Shown: positions 41,339 to 49,065 of the stretch, one piece after another | How the letters are laid out: each line of letters begins with the position of its first letter | How positions within the stretch are numbered: the stretch's first letter is position 1 | Translations under genes and position numbers: made by a program | Source: Streptomyces sp. cf386 | GTDB lineage: Bacteria; Actinomycetota; Actinomycetes; Streptomycetales; Streptomycetaceae | Direction: 5' to 3' | Assembly (NCBI RefSeq): GCF_900103585.1 | Contig: NZ_FNHV01000002.1 | Coordinates: 207,570 to 271,569, forward strand | Length of the DNA stretch: 64,000 nucleotides | Notes under the pieces: model-generated | What the model saw: only the letters and a program-made list of their open reading frames with translations | Database searches by the model: none | Told to the model about the DNA's origin: nothing

Positions 41339-43405
41339 TCAGCCCAGCTGAGCCGGCAACGGAGCCGCATGCACCACGATCAGCCCCGACACGGCTCGCG
41401 TCAGGGCGACGTACAACCGCCGCAGCCCCGTCCGCTCGTCCGGCTCGCCGTCCACCACCGCCTGCGGCTCGTCCAGGACGACGTAGTCGTACTCCAAGCC
41501 CTTCGCGAGCGACGCCGGGACCAGGGTCAGGCGGGTCTCGTGGGTCGTCTCCTCGCCGGGGGCCAGGTATGTGATCCCCGCTGCCGTGAGCGCCTCCGAC
41601 AGGGCCGGGATCCGCGCATCCGCGGCGATCAGCCCGACCGACCCCTCGTTGGCCAGCAACTCCCCGCACGCGGCGACCACTTCGGCCGTGTCCGCTGCCG
41701 TGCGGACCTCGAAGAAGCCGGGGTTCTCGCGGATCGAGGCCACCGGGGTCAGGCCGGGCGCGATGTGGGGGAGGAGGCGGGAGGCGTAGGTGATGACGTC
41801 CGTCGGGACGCGGAAGCCGGCCGTCAGTTCCTCGATGAGGCCGTCCGACTTGCCGAGGTGGGCCAGCGCCTCGTCCCAACTGCGGGTCGCCCATGGCGTC
41901 GTGCCCTGCGCCAGGTCGCCGAGGACCGTCGCCGAACCGGTCGTGCAGCGGCGGCCCACCGCCCGGTACTGCATCGGCGAGAGGTCCTGCGCCTCGTCGA
42001 GGACGACATGGCCGAGGGAGGGGGTGCGGGCCACGATGTCGGCGGCCTCGTCGATCAGCACCGCGTCCGAAGCGGACCACTTGGCGGACTTCAGCGACCG
42101 GGCCGGCTTCGCCCACAGGATCGTCTTCCGCTCGTCCTCGCTGAGGATCCCGTCCGCGTGTTCGGCGAGGAAATCGGCGTCCGACAGCAGGCGCAGGACC
42201 AGTTTCGCCGGGTCGACCGGCGGCCACAGCTCCTTGACGGCCGCCTTCACCGCGCTGTTGCGGGCCACCGCGTCCTGCACCCGGTCGTCCGGCGCCTCGC
42301 CCGACCGCTCCATCTGCACCAGCACGGCGTGCGCGATGCGCTGCGGGAGGGCCTCGCGGGCGGCGCCGTAGCGGATGTCGCGGGCGAGCAACTCGCGGAC
42401 GATCTCCTCGACTTCGTACGCCGGGACGCGCCAGCGGCGTGATCCGCGGACCACGACCACCGCTTCCGTCGGCATCGTCACGTGCGAGTAGATCGCCCGC
42501 CGCAGGACCTCCGCCATCCTCGCGTCGCCCTTGACCACCGCGGTCGCCGCCTCGTCCGTGCCGCGCACCTCGACGTGCGCGACCAGGTCGTCCACCGTCG
42601 CCTGGCGGACCGTCAACTCGCCCAGCGCCGGGAGCACTTGCTCGATGTAGTGCAGGAAGGACTTGTTCGGCCCGATGACGAGCGTGCCGGTGCGGGCGAG
42701 CCGCTCGCGGTGCGCGTACAGCAGGTACGCCACCCGGTGCAGGCCCACCGCCGTCTTCCCGGTGCCGGGGCCGCCCTGGACACAGACCGTGCCGCCGAGC
42801 CCGGACCGGACGATCTCGTCCTGCTCCGGCTGGATCGTCGCCACGATGTCCCGCATCGGGCCGACGCGCGGGCGCTCGATCTCCTGCTGGAGCAGCTTGC
42901 TGGTCCGGGCCGCCTCGGCCGGGTCGGAGAGGTGCTCGTCCTCGTACGCCGTCAGATCGCCGCCCGTGTAGCCGAAGCGGCGGCGCAGCGCGATGTCCAG
43001 CGGGTCCTTCTTCGAGGCCCGGTAGAAGGGCTGGGACACCGGCGCCCGCCAGTCGATGACCATCGGGTCGCCGTCGGCGTCGTGCACATGTCGGCGCCCG
43101 ATGTAGAAGCGCTCGCCCTCCGCGCCTTCTGCCTGTTCCATTCCGGGCGCGTGCAGATAGTCCAGCCGCCCGAAGAACAGTGGGGTGTCGCTGAGGTCGG
43201 CCAGCGCCTTGATGCGCAGGTCGATCTGGTGGGCGAGGACCTCGGCGTTGACCCAGTTCGCGGTGACGTCGCTGATGTCGAGGGACTCGACGTCCTCGCG
43301 CATGGCGCGCAGGGCGGCGCGGGAGCCGGCGAGGTGGGTGCGCTCCCGGGACAGCGGGTCGAGCGGGTCGAGTGGGCCAAGTGGGTCGTCGACGGGCGTG
43401 GACAA
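41339..43405 (-). CDS. HelD-like superfamily 1 helicase/ATPase
   Basis: A 688-residue UvrD/HelD-type protein. An N-terminal helical arm (about 15-60) precedes the ATPase core. Walker A is VQGGPGTGKTAVGLHR, Walker B is VVLDEAQDLSPMQ, and motif VI-like LRRLYVALTRAVSGLIVVH is near the end. Bacterial HelD proteins bind RNA polymerase and release it from stalled DNA complexes; class II HelD of actinobacteria is also tied to rifamycin tolerance. I do not see the rifamycin-associated promoter element upstream. It is monocistronic. Confidence 0.85.
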   Translation of the reverse strand: MSTPVDDPLGPLDPLDPLSRERTHLAGSRAALRAMREDVESLDISDVTANWVNAEVLAHQIDLRIKALADLSDTPLFFGRLDYLHAPGMEQAEGAEGERFYIGRRHVHDADGDPMVIDWRAPVSQPFYRASKKDPLDIALRRRFGYTGGDLTAYEDEHLSDPAEAARTSKLLQQEIERPRVGPMRDIVATIQPEQDEIVRSGLGGTVCVQGGPGTGKTAVGLHRVAYLLYAHRERLARTGTLVIGPNKSFLHYIEQVLPALGELTVRQATVDDLVAHVEVRGTDEAATAVVKGDARMAEVLRRAIYSHVTMPTEAVVVVRGSRRWRVPAYEVEEIVRELLARDIRYGAAREALPQRIAHAVLVQMERSGEAPDDRVQDAVARNSAVKAAVKELWPPVDPAKLVLRLLSDADFLAEHADGILSEDERKTILWAKPARSLKSAKWSASDAVLIDEAADIVARTPSLGHVVLDEAQDLSPMQYRAVGRRCTTGSATVLGDLAQGTTPWATRSWDEALAHLGKSDGLIEELTAGFRVPTDVITYASRLLPHIAPGLTPVASIRENPGFFEVRTAADTAEVVAACGELLANEGSVGLIAADARIPALSEALTAAGITYLAPGEETTHETRLTLVPASLAKGLEYDYVVLDEPQAVVDGEPDERTGLRRLYVALTRAVSGLIVVHAAPLPAQLG

Positions 43406-43724
43406 GGGGGTGCCTCCGGAGGACCTACGGGTGAGACGGGTGGCGCTGCGAGGTGCCTACCGGTTTCCGTCCGGTCGGCGGCGCTCCGTGAACGGAGGCG
43501 GGCAAGAGCGGAGATTTTAGGTGAGCGCCCCTCTCAAATGCCAACGAATATCTCCGGCCCCTGACCCGCCCCTGACCCGCCCCTGTCCGACCCCTAGGGG
43601 ATCCCGCCGGACGCGGCCCTCCTCCCTGGGGGTAGGGGGTCCGTCCCGAGGCGTACGGAGGTAGTACACGGCTTGGCACCGTGGGCCGATGCGGTCTTCG
43701 TGCCGGTGAACCCATCATGGAGAC
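43406..43724. other. Intergenic region, no gene seen
   Basis: About 320 bp between the helicase gene and a small plus-strand gene. It contains several CCTGACCCGCCC repeats (43560-43590) and a CCCCTAGGGG palindrome at 43591-43600. The minus-strand frame at 43425-43898 does not look coding. Confidence 0.5.
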
Positions 43725-43904
43725 ATGAGCGCAGCAACCATCCACCCAGCCCCCATGGGACCCCGAGGAGCGACAGCGCTCCAGGGGAGCCACCGTCATC
43801 GCCTCGGCGAAGCCCTGCGTGCCGTCAGGGTGTTCGCGGGTGCGGCCTTCGACGTGATCGTCCTCGGTGAGTACGGCGAGGAAGCGGGCGTTCGCCACAA
43901 GTGA
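43725..43904 (+). CDS. Small conserved hypothetical protein (59 aa)
   Basis: A short frame with strong Streptomyces third-base GC bias. It begins MSAATIHPAPMGPRGATALQ, continues with HRHRLGEALRAVRVFAGAAF, and ends EYGEEAGVRHK. It resembles small unannotated proteins that recur in Streptomyces, but I cannot name a family. The Shine-Dalgarno GGAG is only two bases from the ATG, so the start or the mode of initiation is uncertain. The next gene begins 17 bp downstream. Confidence 0.5.
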   Translation: MSAATIHPAPMGPRGATALQGSHRHRLGEALRAVRVFAGAAFDVIVLGEYGEEAGVRHK

Positions 43905-43920
43905 CGCCTAGGGTCACTCC

Positions 43921-45135
43921 GTGACCCGCCGATCACATTCCGCAACTCCCTACAGCCTTCTGGCGACTTCTCTCCTCGCCCTCCTCACCCTCACCGCCTT
44001 CAGCGCCTTCACCACCCTCTGCGTCCACCAGCGCCTCCCGATGGCCGACGCGCTGGTCTACCGGGCGGAAGGCGAAGCCGTCCTCCGCGGCGGCGCCGAT
44101 CTCTACGGCTTCACGGTCACCGAGTGGCACCTCCCCGCCACCTATCCGCCCTTCGCGGCCCTCCTCTTCGTCCCGGCGGCACTGCTCCCGTTCGCCGTCC
44201 TCAAGGCGGCCTTCCTGGCGGGCAACGCGCTCCTGGTCGCCGTACTGATCCACCTCTCCGCCCGCCTCGCCGGTCTGACCCTCGACCTCCCGGTCCGCTG
44301 CGCTGCCACGGCCCTGGCCCTCTGGCTGGAGCCGGTCTTCCAGACCCTCCTCTTCGGCCAGATCAACCTCGCCCTGGCCTGCCTGGTCCTGTGGGACCTG
44401 ACCCGGCCGTCGGGCGCCCGCTGGAAGGGCGTCGCGATCGGCGTCGCCGCCGGGATCAAGCTCACCCCGGCGATCTTCATCGCTTACCTGCTGCTGCGAG
44501 GGCGCCTCCGGGAGGCAGGCACGGCGACGGCGGCCTTCGCGGGGACCGTCGTACTCGGCGCCCTCGCGCTCCCCTCCGCGAGCCTCGACTTCTGGACCCG
44601 CCGCCTCTACGAGACGGACCGCGTCGGCAAGGCCTGGATCGTCGACAACCAGTCCCTGCAGGGCCTGGCCGCCCGCGCCCTGGGAGATGCCGCACCGGGC
44701 CCGGCCTGGGCGCTCCCGGCGGCGGCCGTCGCCCTCACGGGCCTGTGGCTGACCGCGCGGGCCGCCCGGCAGAGCCACGCCCTCCTCCTCATGGCCTTCA
44801 CCGCGCTGCTGATCTCACCGATCAGCTGGTCCCATCACTGGGTGTGGTGCGTGCCGCTGATCGCGGTACTGCTGGCGGAGGGGCGCCTGCGTACGGCATG
44901 GCTCGTGGTCGTCGTCTTCACCGCCCGCACCATGTGGCTGGTGCCCCACGAGGGCGCCCTGGACCTCGAACTGCCGTGGTGGCAGCAGGCATTGGCGGCC
45001 CCGTACCCCCTCCTGGCGCTCGCCATCGCGTGTGGCAGCATGATCAGCCGTTGTCCGAATCCTTCGATTCATTCGATCGAGCAAACGGGGAAATCTGTAT
45101 GCGCTTCTCGTCGCTTCCGTTCCGCAGGGCGGTGA
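43921..45135 (+). CDS. GT87-family membrane mannosyltransferase-like protein
   Basis: A 404-residue polytopic membrane protein (about ten spans) of the GT87/DUF2029 family, which uses polyprenyl-phosphate mannose. It has DALVYRAEGEAVLRGGADLYG near the first loop (acidic catalytic type), LPATYPPFAALLFVPAALLP, GVAAGIKLTPAIF and SPISWSHHWVW. It probably glycosylates a lipid or wall glycan. The GTG start is at 43921. The last 37 bases overlap the next gene in another frame. Confidence 0.8.
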   Translation: MTRRSHSATPYSLLATSLLALLTLTAFSAFTTLCVHQRLPMADALVYRAEGEAVLRGGADLYGFTVTEWHLPATYPPFAALLFVPAALLPFAVLKAAFLAGNALLVAVLIHLSARLAGLTLDLPVRCAATALALWLEPVFQTLLFGQINLALACLVLWDLTRPSGARWKGVAIGVAAGIKLTPAIFIAYLLLRGRLREAGTATAAFAGTVVLGALALPSASLDFWTRRLYETDRVGKAWIVDNQSLQGLAARALGDAAPGPAWALPAAAVALTGLWLTARAARQSHALLLMAFTALLISPISWSHHWVWCVPLIAVLLAEGRLRTAWLVVVVFTARTMWLVPHEGALDLELPWWQQALAAPYPLLALAIACGSMISRCPNPSIHSIEQTGKSVCASRRFRSAGR

Positions 45136-45431
45136 GCGGTCTGACCGCCGCCACCGCCCTCGCCCTCGGCGCCACGCTCGTGGCCGCGCCCAGCGCCTCG
45201 GCCGTGGGGGAGCACTCGTCCTGCACCAAGAACATCAGGAACAAGACCCTGCAGGTCGTCCAGTGGGACCACGCGGACATGTACGCCAAGCCCAGCTTCA
45301 GCTCCACGGTGAAGAAGTCCGTGTTCGCGGGCAGCAACGTGACCGTGTACTGCACCGCCAAGGGCGGTGACTGGTACTACTCCAAGCACGGCAGCACCAA
45401 GGGCTGGATGGAGTACCACGCCTTCTTCTAG
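45099..45431 (+). CDS. Small secreted SH3-like protein
   Basis: A 110-residue exported protein. The signal peptide is RR-containing (PFRRAVSGLTAATALALGAT) and ends at APSASA. The mature 75 residues have two Cys and strands typical of bacterial SH3 domains (DMYAKPSFSSTVKKSV, GGDWYYSKHGSTKGWMEY). It likely binds the cell wall. GGGGAA precedes the ATG; the start lies inside the GT87 coding sequence. Confidence 0.8.
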   Translation: MRFSSLPFRRAVSGLTAATALALGATLVAAPSASAVGEHSSCTKNIRNKTLQVVQWDHADMYAKPSFSSTVKKSVFAGSNVTVYCTAKGGDWYYSKHGSTKGWMEYHAFF

Positions 45432-45472
45432 GCCGTGCAGCCTGGTCCAGCCCGGTTCTTCGCCGCCCTCCG

Positions 45473-47116
45473 CTAGCCCTCCGCCAGGATCTCGTCCGCG
45501 TCCACGATGCGGTACGCGTACCCCTGCTCCGCCAGGAAGCGCTGGCGGTGGGCGGCGAAGTCCTGGTCGATCGTGTCGCGGGCGACGACCGAGTAGAAGT
45601 GGGCCTTGTGACCGTCGGCCTTCGGCCGCAGCACCCGCCCCAGCCGCTGTGCCTCCTCCTGGCGCGAGCCGAAGGTGCCCGAGACCTGGATGGCGACCGT
45701 GGCCTCCGGCAGGTCGATGGAGAAGTTAGCGACCTTGGACACGACGAGGACGCTGATCTCGCCCTCCCGGAAGGCGTCGAAGAGCTTCTCGCGCTGGGCG
45801 TTGGAGGTCTCGCCCTTGATCACGGGGGCGTTCAGATGCTCGCCCAGTTCGTCGAGCTGGTCGATGTACTGGCCGATGACCAGGATCTGCTGCCCGGCGA
45901 ACCTGCGGACGATGGCCTCGGTGACCTTCCGCTTGGTGTCGGTCGTCGCGCAGAAGCGGTACTTCTCCTCCTGCTCGGCGGTGGCGTACGCGAGCCGCTC
46001 GGCGTCGGTGAGATTGACCCGGACCTCGACGCAGTCGGCGGGCGCGATGTAGCCCTGCGCCTCGATCTCCTTCCAGGGCGCGTCGAAGCGCTTGGGGCCG
46101 ATGAGGGAGAACACGTCGGACTCGCGCCCGTCCTCCCGGACCAGGGTCGCGGTCAGGCCCAGACGGCGGCGGGCCTGGAGGTCCGCCGTGAACTTGAAGA
46201 CCGGCGCGGGCAGCAGGTGCACCTCGTCGTAGAGGATCAGGCCCCAGTCGCGGGAGTCGAAGAGCTCCAGGTGCTGATAGACACCCTTCCGCTTCGTCGT
46301 CAGTACCTGGTACGTCGCGATGGTGACGGGGCGGATCTCCTTCTTCGTCCCGCTGTACTCGCCGATCTCCTCCTCGGTGAGCGACGTCCGCTTCACCAGC
46401 TCGTGCTTCCACTGCCGGGCCGAGACGGTGTTCGTGACGAGGATGAGCGTGGTCGACTTCGCCTGCGCCATGGACCCGGCGCCGACCAGGGTCTTCCCGG
46501 CGCCGCAGGGCAGCACCACGACCCCGCTGCCGCCGTGCCAGAAGTTCTCCACGGCCTGCTTCTGGTACGGCCTGAGCGCCCAGCCGTCCTCGCGCAGCTC
46601 GATCGGGTGCGCCTCGCCGTCGACGTACCCGGCGAGGTCTTCGGCCGGCCAGCCCAGCTTCAGCAGCGTCTGCTTGATCTGACCGCGCTCGGAGGGGTGC
46701 ACGGCGACGGTGTCCGGGTCGATGCGGGCGCCGACGAGCGGTGCGATCCGCTTCGAGCGCAGCACCTCCTCCAGGACCGGGCGGTCGGTGGTGGTGAGGA
46801 CGAGGCCGTGCGTGGGGTGCTTGGAGAGCGTCAGTCGGCCGTAGCGGTCCATCGTGTCGGCGATGTCGACCAGCAGGGCGTGCGGCACGGGGTAGCGGCT
46901 GTACGTCACCAGCGCGTCCACGACCTGCTCGGCGTCGTGCCCGGCCGCGCGCGCGTTCCACAGGCCGAGCGGGGTCACCCGGTAGGTGTGGATGTGCTCC
47001 GGCGCCCGCTCCAGCTCGGCGAACGCGGCGATCGCCCGACGGCATGCGTCGGCCCGCTCGTGGTCGACCTCCAGGAGCAGGGTTTTGTCCGACTGGACGA
47101 TCAGTGGTCCGTTCAC
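45473..47116 (-). CDS. XPB-type DNA repair helicase
   Basis: A 547-residue SF2 helicase like archaeal/mycobacterial XPB (ercc3). The N-terminal damage-recognition domain (about 1-170) precedes the core. Walker A is VVVLPCGAGKTLVG, DEVH in LILYDEVHLLPAP, and motif III is LGLTATLVREDGRES. Motif VI lies in QEEAQRLGRVLRPK. It unwinds DNA in 3'-5' direction in the family and probably acts in repair. The GTG at 47116 (VNGPLIVQSDKTLLLEV) is the expected start. The WYL-type gene at 49066 is its usual neighbour in actinobacteria. Confidence 0.9.
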   Translation of the reverse strand: MNGPLIVQSDKTLLLEVDHERADACRRAIAAFAELERAPEHIHTYRVTPLGLWNARAAGHDAEQVVDALVTYSRYPVPHALLVDIADTMDRYGRLTLSKHPTHGLVLTTTDRPVLEEVLRSKRIAPLVGARIDPDTVAVHPSERGQIKQTLLKLGWPAEDLAGYVDGEAHPIELREDGWALRPYQKQAVENFWHGGSGVVVLPCGAGKTLVGAGSMAQAKSTTLILVTNTVSARQWKHELVKRTSLTEEEIGEYSGTKKEIRPVTIATYQVLTTKRKGVYQHLELFDSRDWGLILYDEVHLLPAPVFKFTADLQARRRLGLTATLVREDGRESDVFSLIGPKRFDAPWKEIEAQGYIAPADCVEVRVNLTDAERLAYATAEQEEKYRFCATTDTKRKVTEAIVRRFAGQQILVIGQYIDQLDELGEHLNAPVIKGETSNAQREKLFDAFREGEISVLVVSKVANFSIDLPEATVAIQVSGTFGSRQEEAQRLGRVLRPKADGHKAHFYSVVARDTIDQDFAAHRQRFLAEQGYAYRIVDADEILAEG

Positions 47117-47247
47117 GTGCGTCAGCCCTTCCGCTAGACCACCCGGCCAAACGTCCAGTGTGCCTGATCGATTCCGGAGTCCTACAGGATGTCTTTTCAT
47201 TCTTGTGAGTGACGTGGTTTTCACCTGGACGGCGGCGGCTGCGAAGA

Positions 47248-48465
47248 ATGCCGACCGTGCAGCCCATCAGCAGTGACCCGTCCCCCACGACCACCACACT
47301 CGGGTACGCCCTGTTCGCCACCCGCTGGCTGCAGGCCCCGCTCTACTTCGGCCTCGTGGCCGCCCAGGGGGTGTACGTCTACAAGTTCTTCAACGAGCTG
47401 TGGACCTTAATTCTCCGGTGCGTGAGCGGTCAGGCGACCGAGACGTACGTCATGCTCGCCGTGCTGAAGCTGGTCGACGTCGTGATGATCGCCAATCTGC
47501 TGATCATGGTGATCGTCGGCGGTTATGAGACGTTCGTCTCGCGCATCGGCCTGCAGGGCCACCGCGACCAGCCGGAATGGCTCTCGCACGTGAACTCCAA
47601 CGTGCTCAAGGTCAAGCTTGCCACCGCCATCGTGGGCATCTCCTCGGTCCATCTGCTCCAGATGTTCGTGGACGTCCACCACACCTCGCACCACTCGCTG
47701 CTGTGGGGCACGGTGATCCACATGGCGTTCATCGCCTCGGCGGCGATCCTGGCCTACATGTCGGGGCCGATGGCCGCGCAGTCCGAGCGCGGCCATCAGC
47801 AGACGCACCGCGAGCACGCTCCCGAGGAGCCCGCCGAGAAGGTCTTCGTGCCGGCCCAGGCGACCTCGCGCGAGGACGAGCCGAGCGCCGAGGAGCGGCT
47901 GCGGGCCGCCGGATTCCCCGCCCGGAAGCAGCTGGAGGACTTCGACTCCGAGCACCCGCGCTCCTTCGACCGGGAGGTCGTGGCCCGGCTCGGCAAGCTG
48001 GACTTCGTCGCCGCCCGCCGGAACGTGGTCTTCGTCGGCCCGCCCGGCACCGGCAAGACGCATCTGGCCGTCGGCCTCGGCGTGCGGGCCTGTCAGGCCG
48101 GGCACTCGGTGCTGTTCGCGACCGCCGCGGCGTGGGCCGCCCGGCTGGCCGGGGCGCGGGACGCCGGGCGGCTCGCCGAGGAGCTGGCCGCGCTCGACGA
48201 CCACGCCGTGCTGGTCGTCGACGAGATCGGCTACACGCCCTTCGACGCGGAGACCACCGCCCTCTTCTTCCAGCTGGTCGCCCACCGCTACGAACGGGCC
48301 TCGCTGATCGTGACCGGTGACCGTCCGCTCGGCCGCTGGGACGAGATCTTCGGCGGCCCGTCCGCGCCGGCGATGGTGGACCGGCTGGCCCACCACGCCG
48401 AGGTCGTACGGATCGACGGGGACAGCTACCGGATGCGCCGCGCTACTTCAGCATGGGCAGACTGA
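47248..48465 (+). CDS. Fusion: YqhA/UPF0114 membrane domain plus IstB-like AAA+ ATPase
   Basis: A 405-residue protein of unusual make-up. Residues about 20-175 form a four-span UPF0114 (YqhA) membrane domain, with LGYALFATRWLQAPLYFGLVAA, MLAVLKLVDVVMIANLLIMV and MAFIASAAILAYMSG. A charged linker follows (about 176-210). Residues about 215-405 are an IstB/DnaC-type AAA+ ATPase: FPARKQLEDFD, Walker A VGPPGTGKTHLAVG (264-271), Walker B VLVVDEIGY and YERASLIVTGDRPLGRW. IstB normally helps the IS21 transposase; here there is no istA and no IS21 ends. The frame is continuous across the joint. The start is ATG 47248, with a weak ribosome-binding site. Its function is unknown. Confidence 0.8.
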   Translation: MPTVQPISSDPSPTTTTLGYALFATRWLQAPLYFGLVAAQGVYVYKFFNELWTLILRCVSGQATETYVMLAVLKLVDVVMIANLLIMVIVGGYETFVSRIGLQGHRDQPEWLSHVNSNVLKVKLATAIVGISSVHLLQMFVDVHHTSHHSLLWGTVIHMAFIASAAILAYMSGPMAAQSERGHQQTHREHAPEEPAEKVFVPAQATSREDEPSAEERLRAAGFPARKQLEDFDSEHPRSFDREVVARLGKLDFVAARRNVVFVGPPGTGKTHLAVGLGVRACQAGHSVLFATAAAWAARLAGARDAGRLAEELAALDDHAVLVVDEIGYTPFDAETTALFFQLVAHRYERASLIVTGDRPLGRWDEIFGGPSAPAMVDRLAHHAEVVRIDGDSYRMRRATSAWAD

Positions 48466-48661
48466 CGTTGTTGATCAGCGGGCCTTCGATGGTGAGGCCC
48501 TCGGTGATCAGGGACTCCCCGCCCTGCGGCCCGATGGGCAGCGGCAGCGCGGAGGGGGCTGCCGAGGCCTCGGGCGCGAGGACGGCGACCACGGCGGCGG
48601 CCGAGCAGAGGGCGGCGACGGAGAGGGCGGTACGGGTGCGGACGGGGCGCTTGGAACGCAT
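48443..48661 (-). CDS. Small secreted protein (72 aa)
   Basis: A 72-residue exported protein. An Arg-rich start and hydrophobic core (TALSVAALCSAAAVVAVLA) end at PEASA. The mature part of about 40 residues is aliphatic and proline-containing (PSALPLPIGPQGG...NNVSLPMLK), without cysteines. It resembles hydrophobic surface peptides more than enzymes, and no family is recognised. GTGAAAGG precedes the ATG at 48661. Its 3' end overlaps the convergent ATPase gene by 23 bp. Confidence 0.65.
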   Translation of the reverse strand: MRSKRPVRTRTALSVAALCSAAAVVAVLAPEASAAPSALPLPIGPQGGESLITEGLTIEGPLINNVSLPMLK

Positions 48662-48757
48662 GGGGACTTGAGGGCCTTTCACCTACGGAGGGCGAGTACG
48701 GAGGGCGGGCCGGCCCGGGGGCGCCGGGACCGGCCCGATGGGTGTGCCGCGGTCGCC

Positions 48758-48886
48758 TCAGACCGGCGGCGTCTCGATGACCAGCCCGGCGACGTCGATG
48801 CCGATCGCTGAGGCCGGGGCGGTGAAGGCACCCATCATCAGGGCTGCGGCGGCCAGGACGGTGGCAAGACGACGAGCTGTGCGCAT
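48758..48886 (-). CDS. Tiny secreted peptide (42 aa)
   Basis: A 42-residue precursor with a clear signal peptide (MRTARRLATVLAAAALMMGA to APASA). It leaves a mature peptide of about 15 residues, IGIDVAGLVIETPPV. The hydrophobic mature segment resembles part of the neighbouring 72-residue protein, and the two may be related by duplication. A GAGAGG lies about 11 bases before the ATG. A short palindrome (48908-48921) sits just upstream. Signalling or surface functions are speculative. Confidence 0.6.
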   Translation of the reverse strand: MRTARRLATVLAAAALMMGAFTAPASAIGIDVAGLVIETPPV

Positions 48887-48907
48887 GGGACAACTACCTC
48901 TCTGTTG

Positions 48908-48921
48908 CGCTCACTTGAGCG
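48908..48921. promoter_or_regulatory. Short palindrome upstream of the tiny peptide gene
   Basis: CGCTCA and TGAGCG arms flank CT, 22 bases before the peptide's ATG. It could be an operator or leader hairpin. Confidence 0.35.
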
Positions 48922-49065
48922 TGATCAGGACACGAGGTGGCTGCCCTGCGCCACGCGACGCGATGCGGACACTCCGGGAAGGTCCCCCAAGAGTTGGAAA
49001 ACCCGGGCGTGGCGTGCATGGAACACCGCGTACACCCGAACGGGTGGCCGTCGGACCCCGGCGCC

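Noticed and set aside
43425..43898. 157-codon minus-strand frame
   Set aside because: No family signal; it is antisense to the 59-residue gene and runs into a repeat-rich gap.
45726..47321. 531-codon minus-strand frame overlapping the XPB gene
   Set aside because: Arg/Gly/Pro-rich, out of frame with the clear XPB helicase; a shadow.
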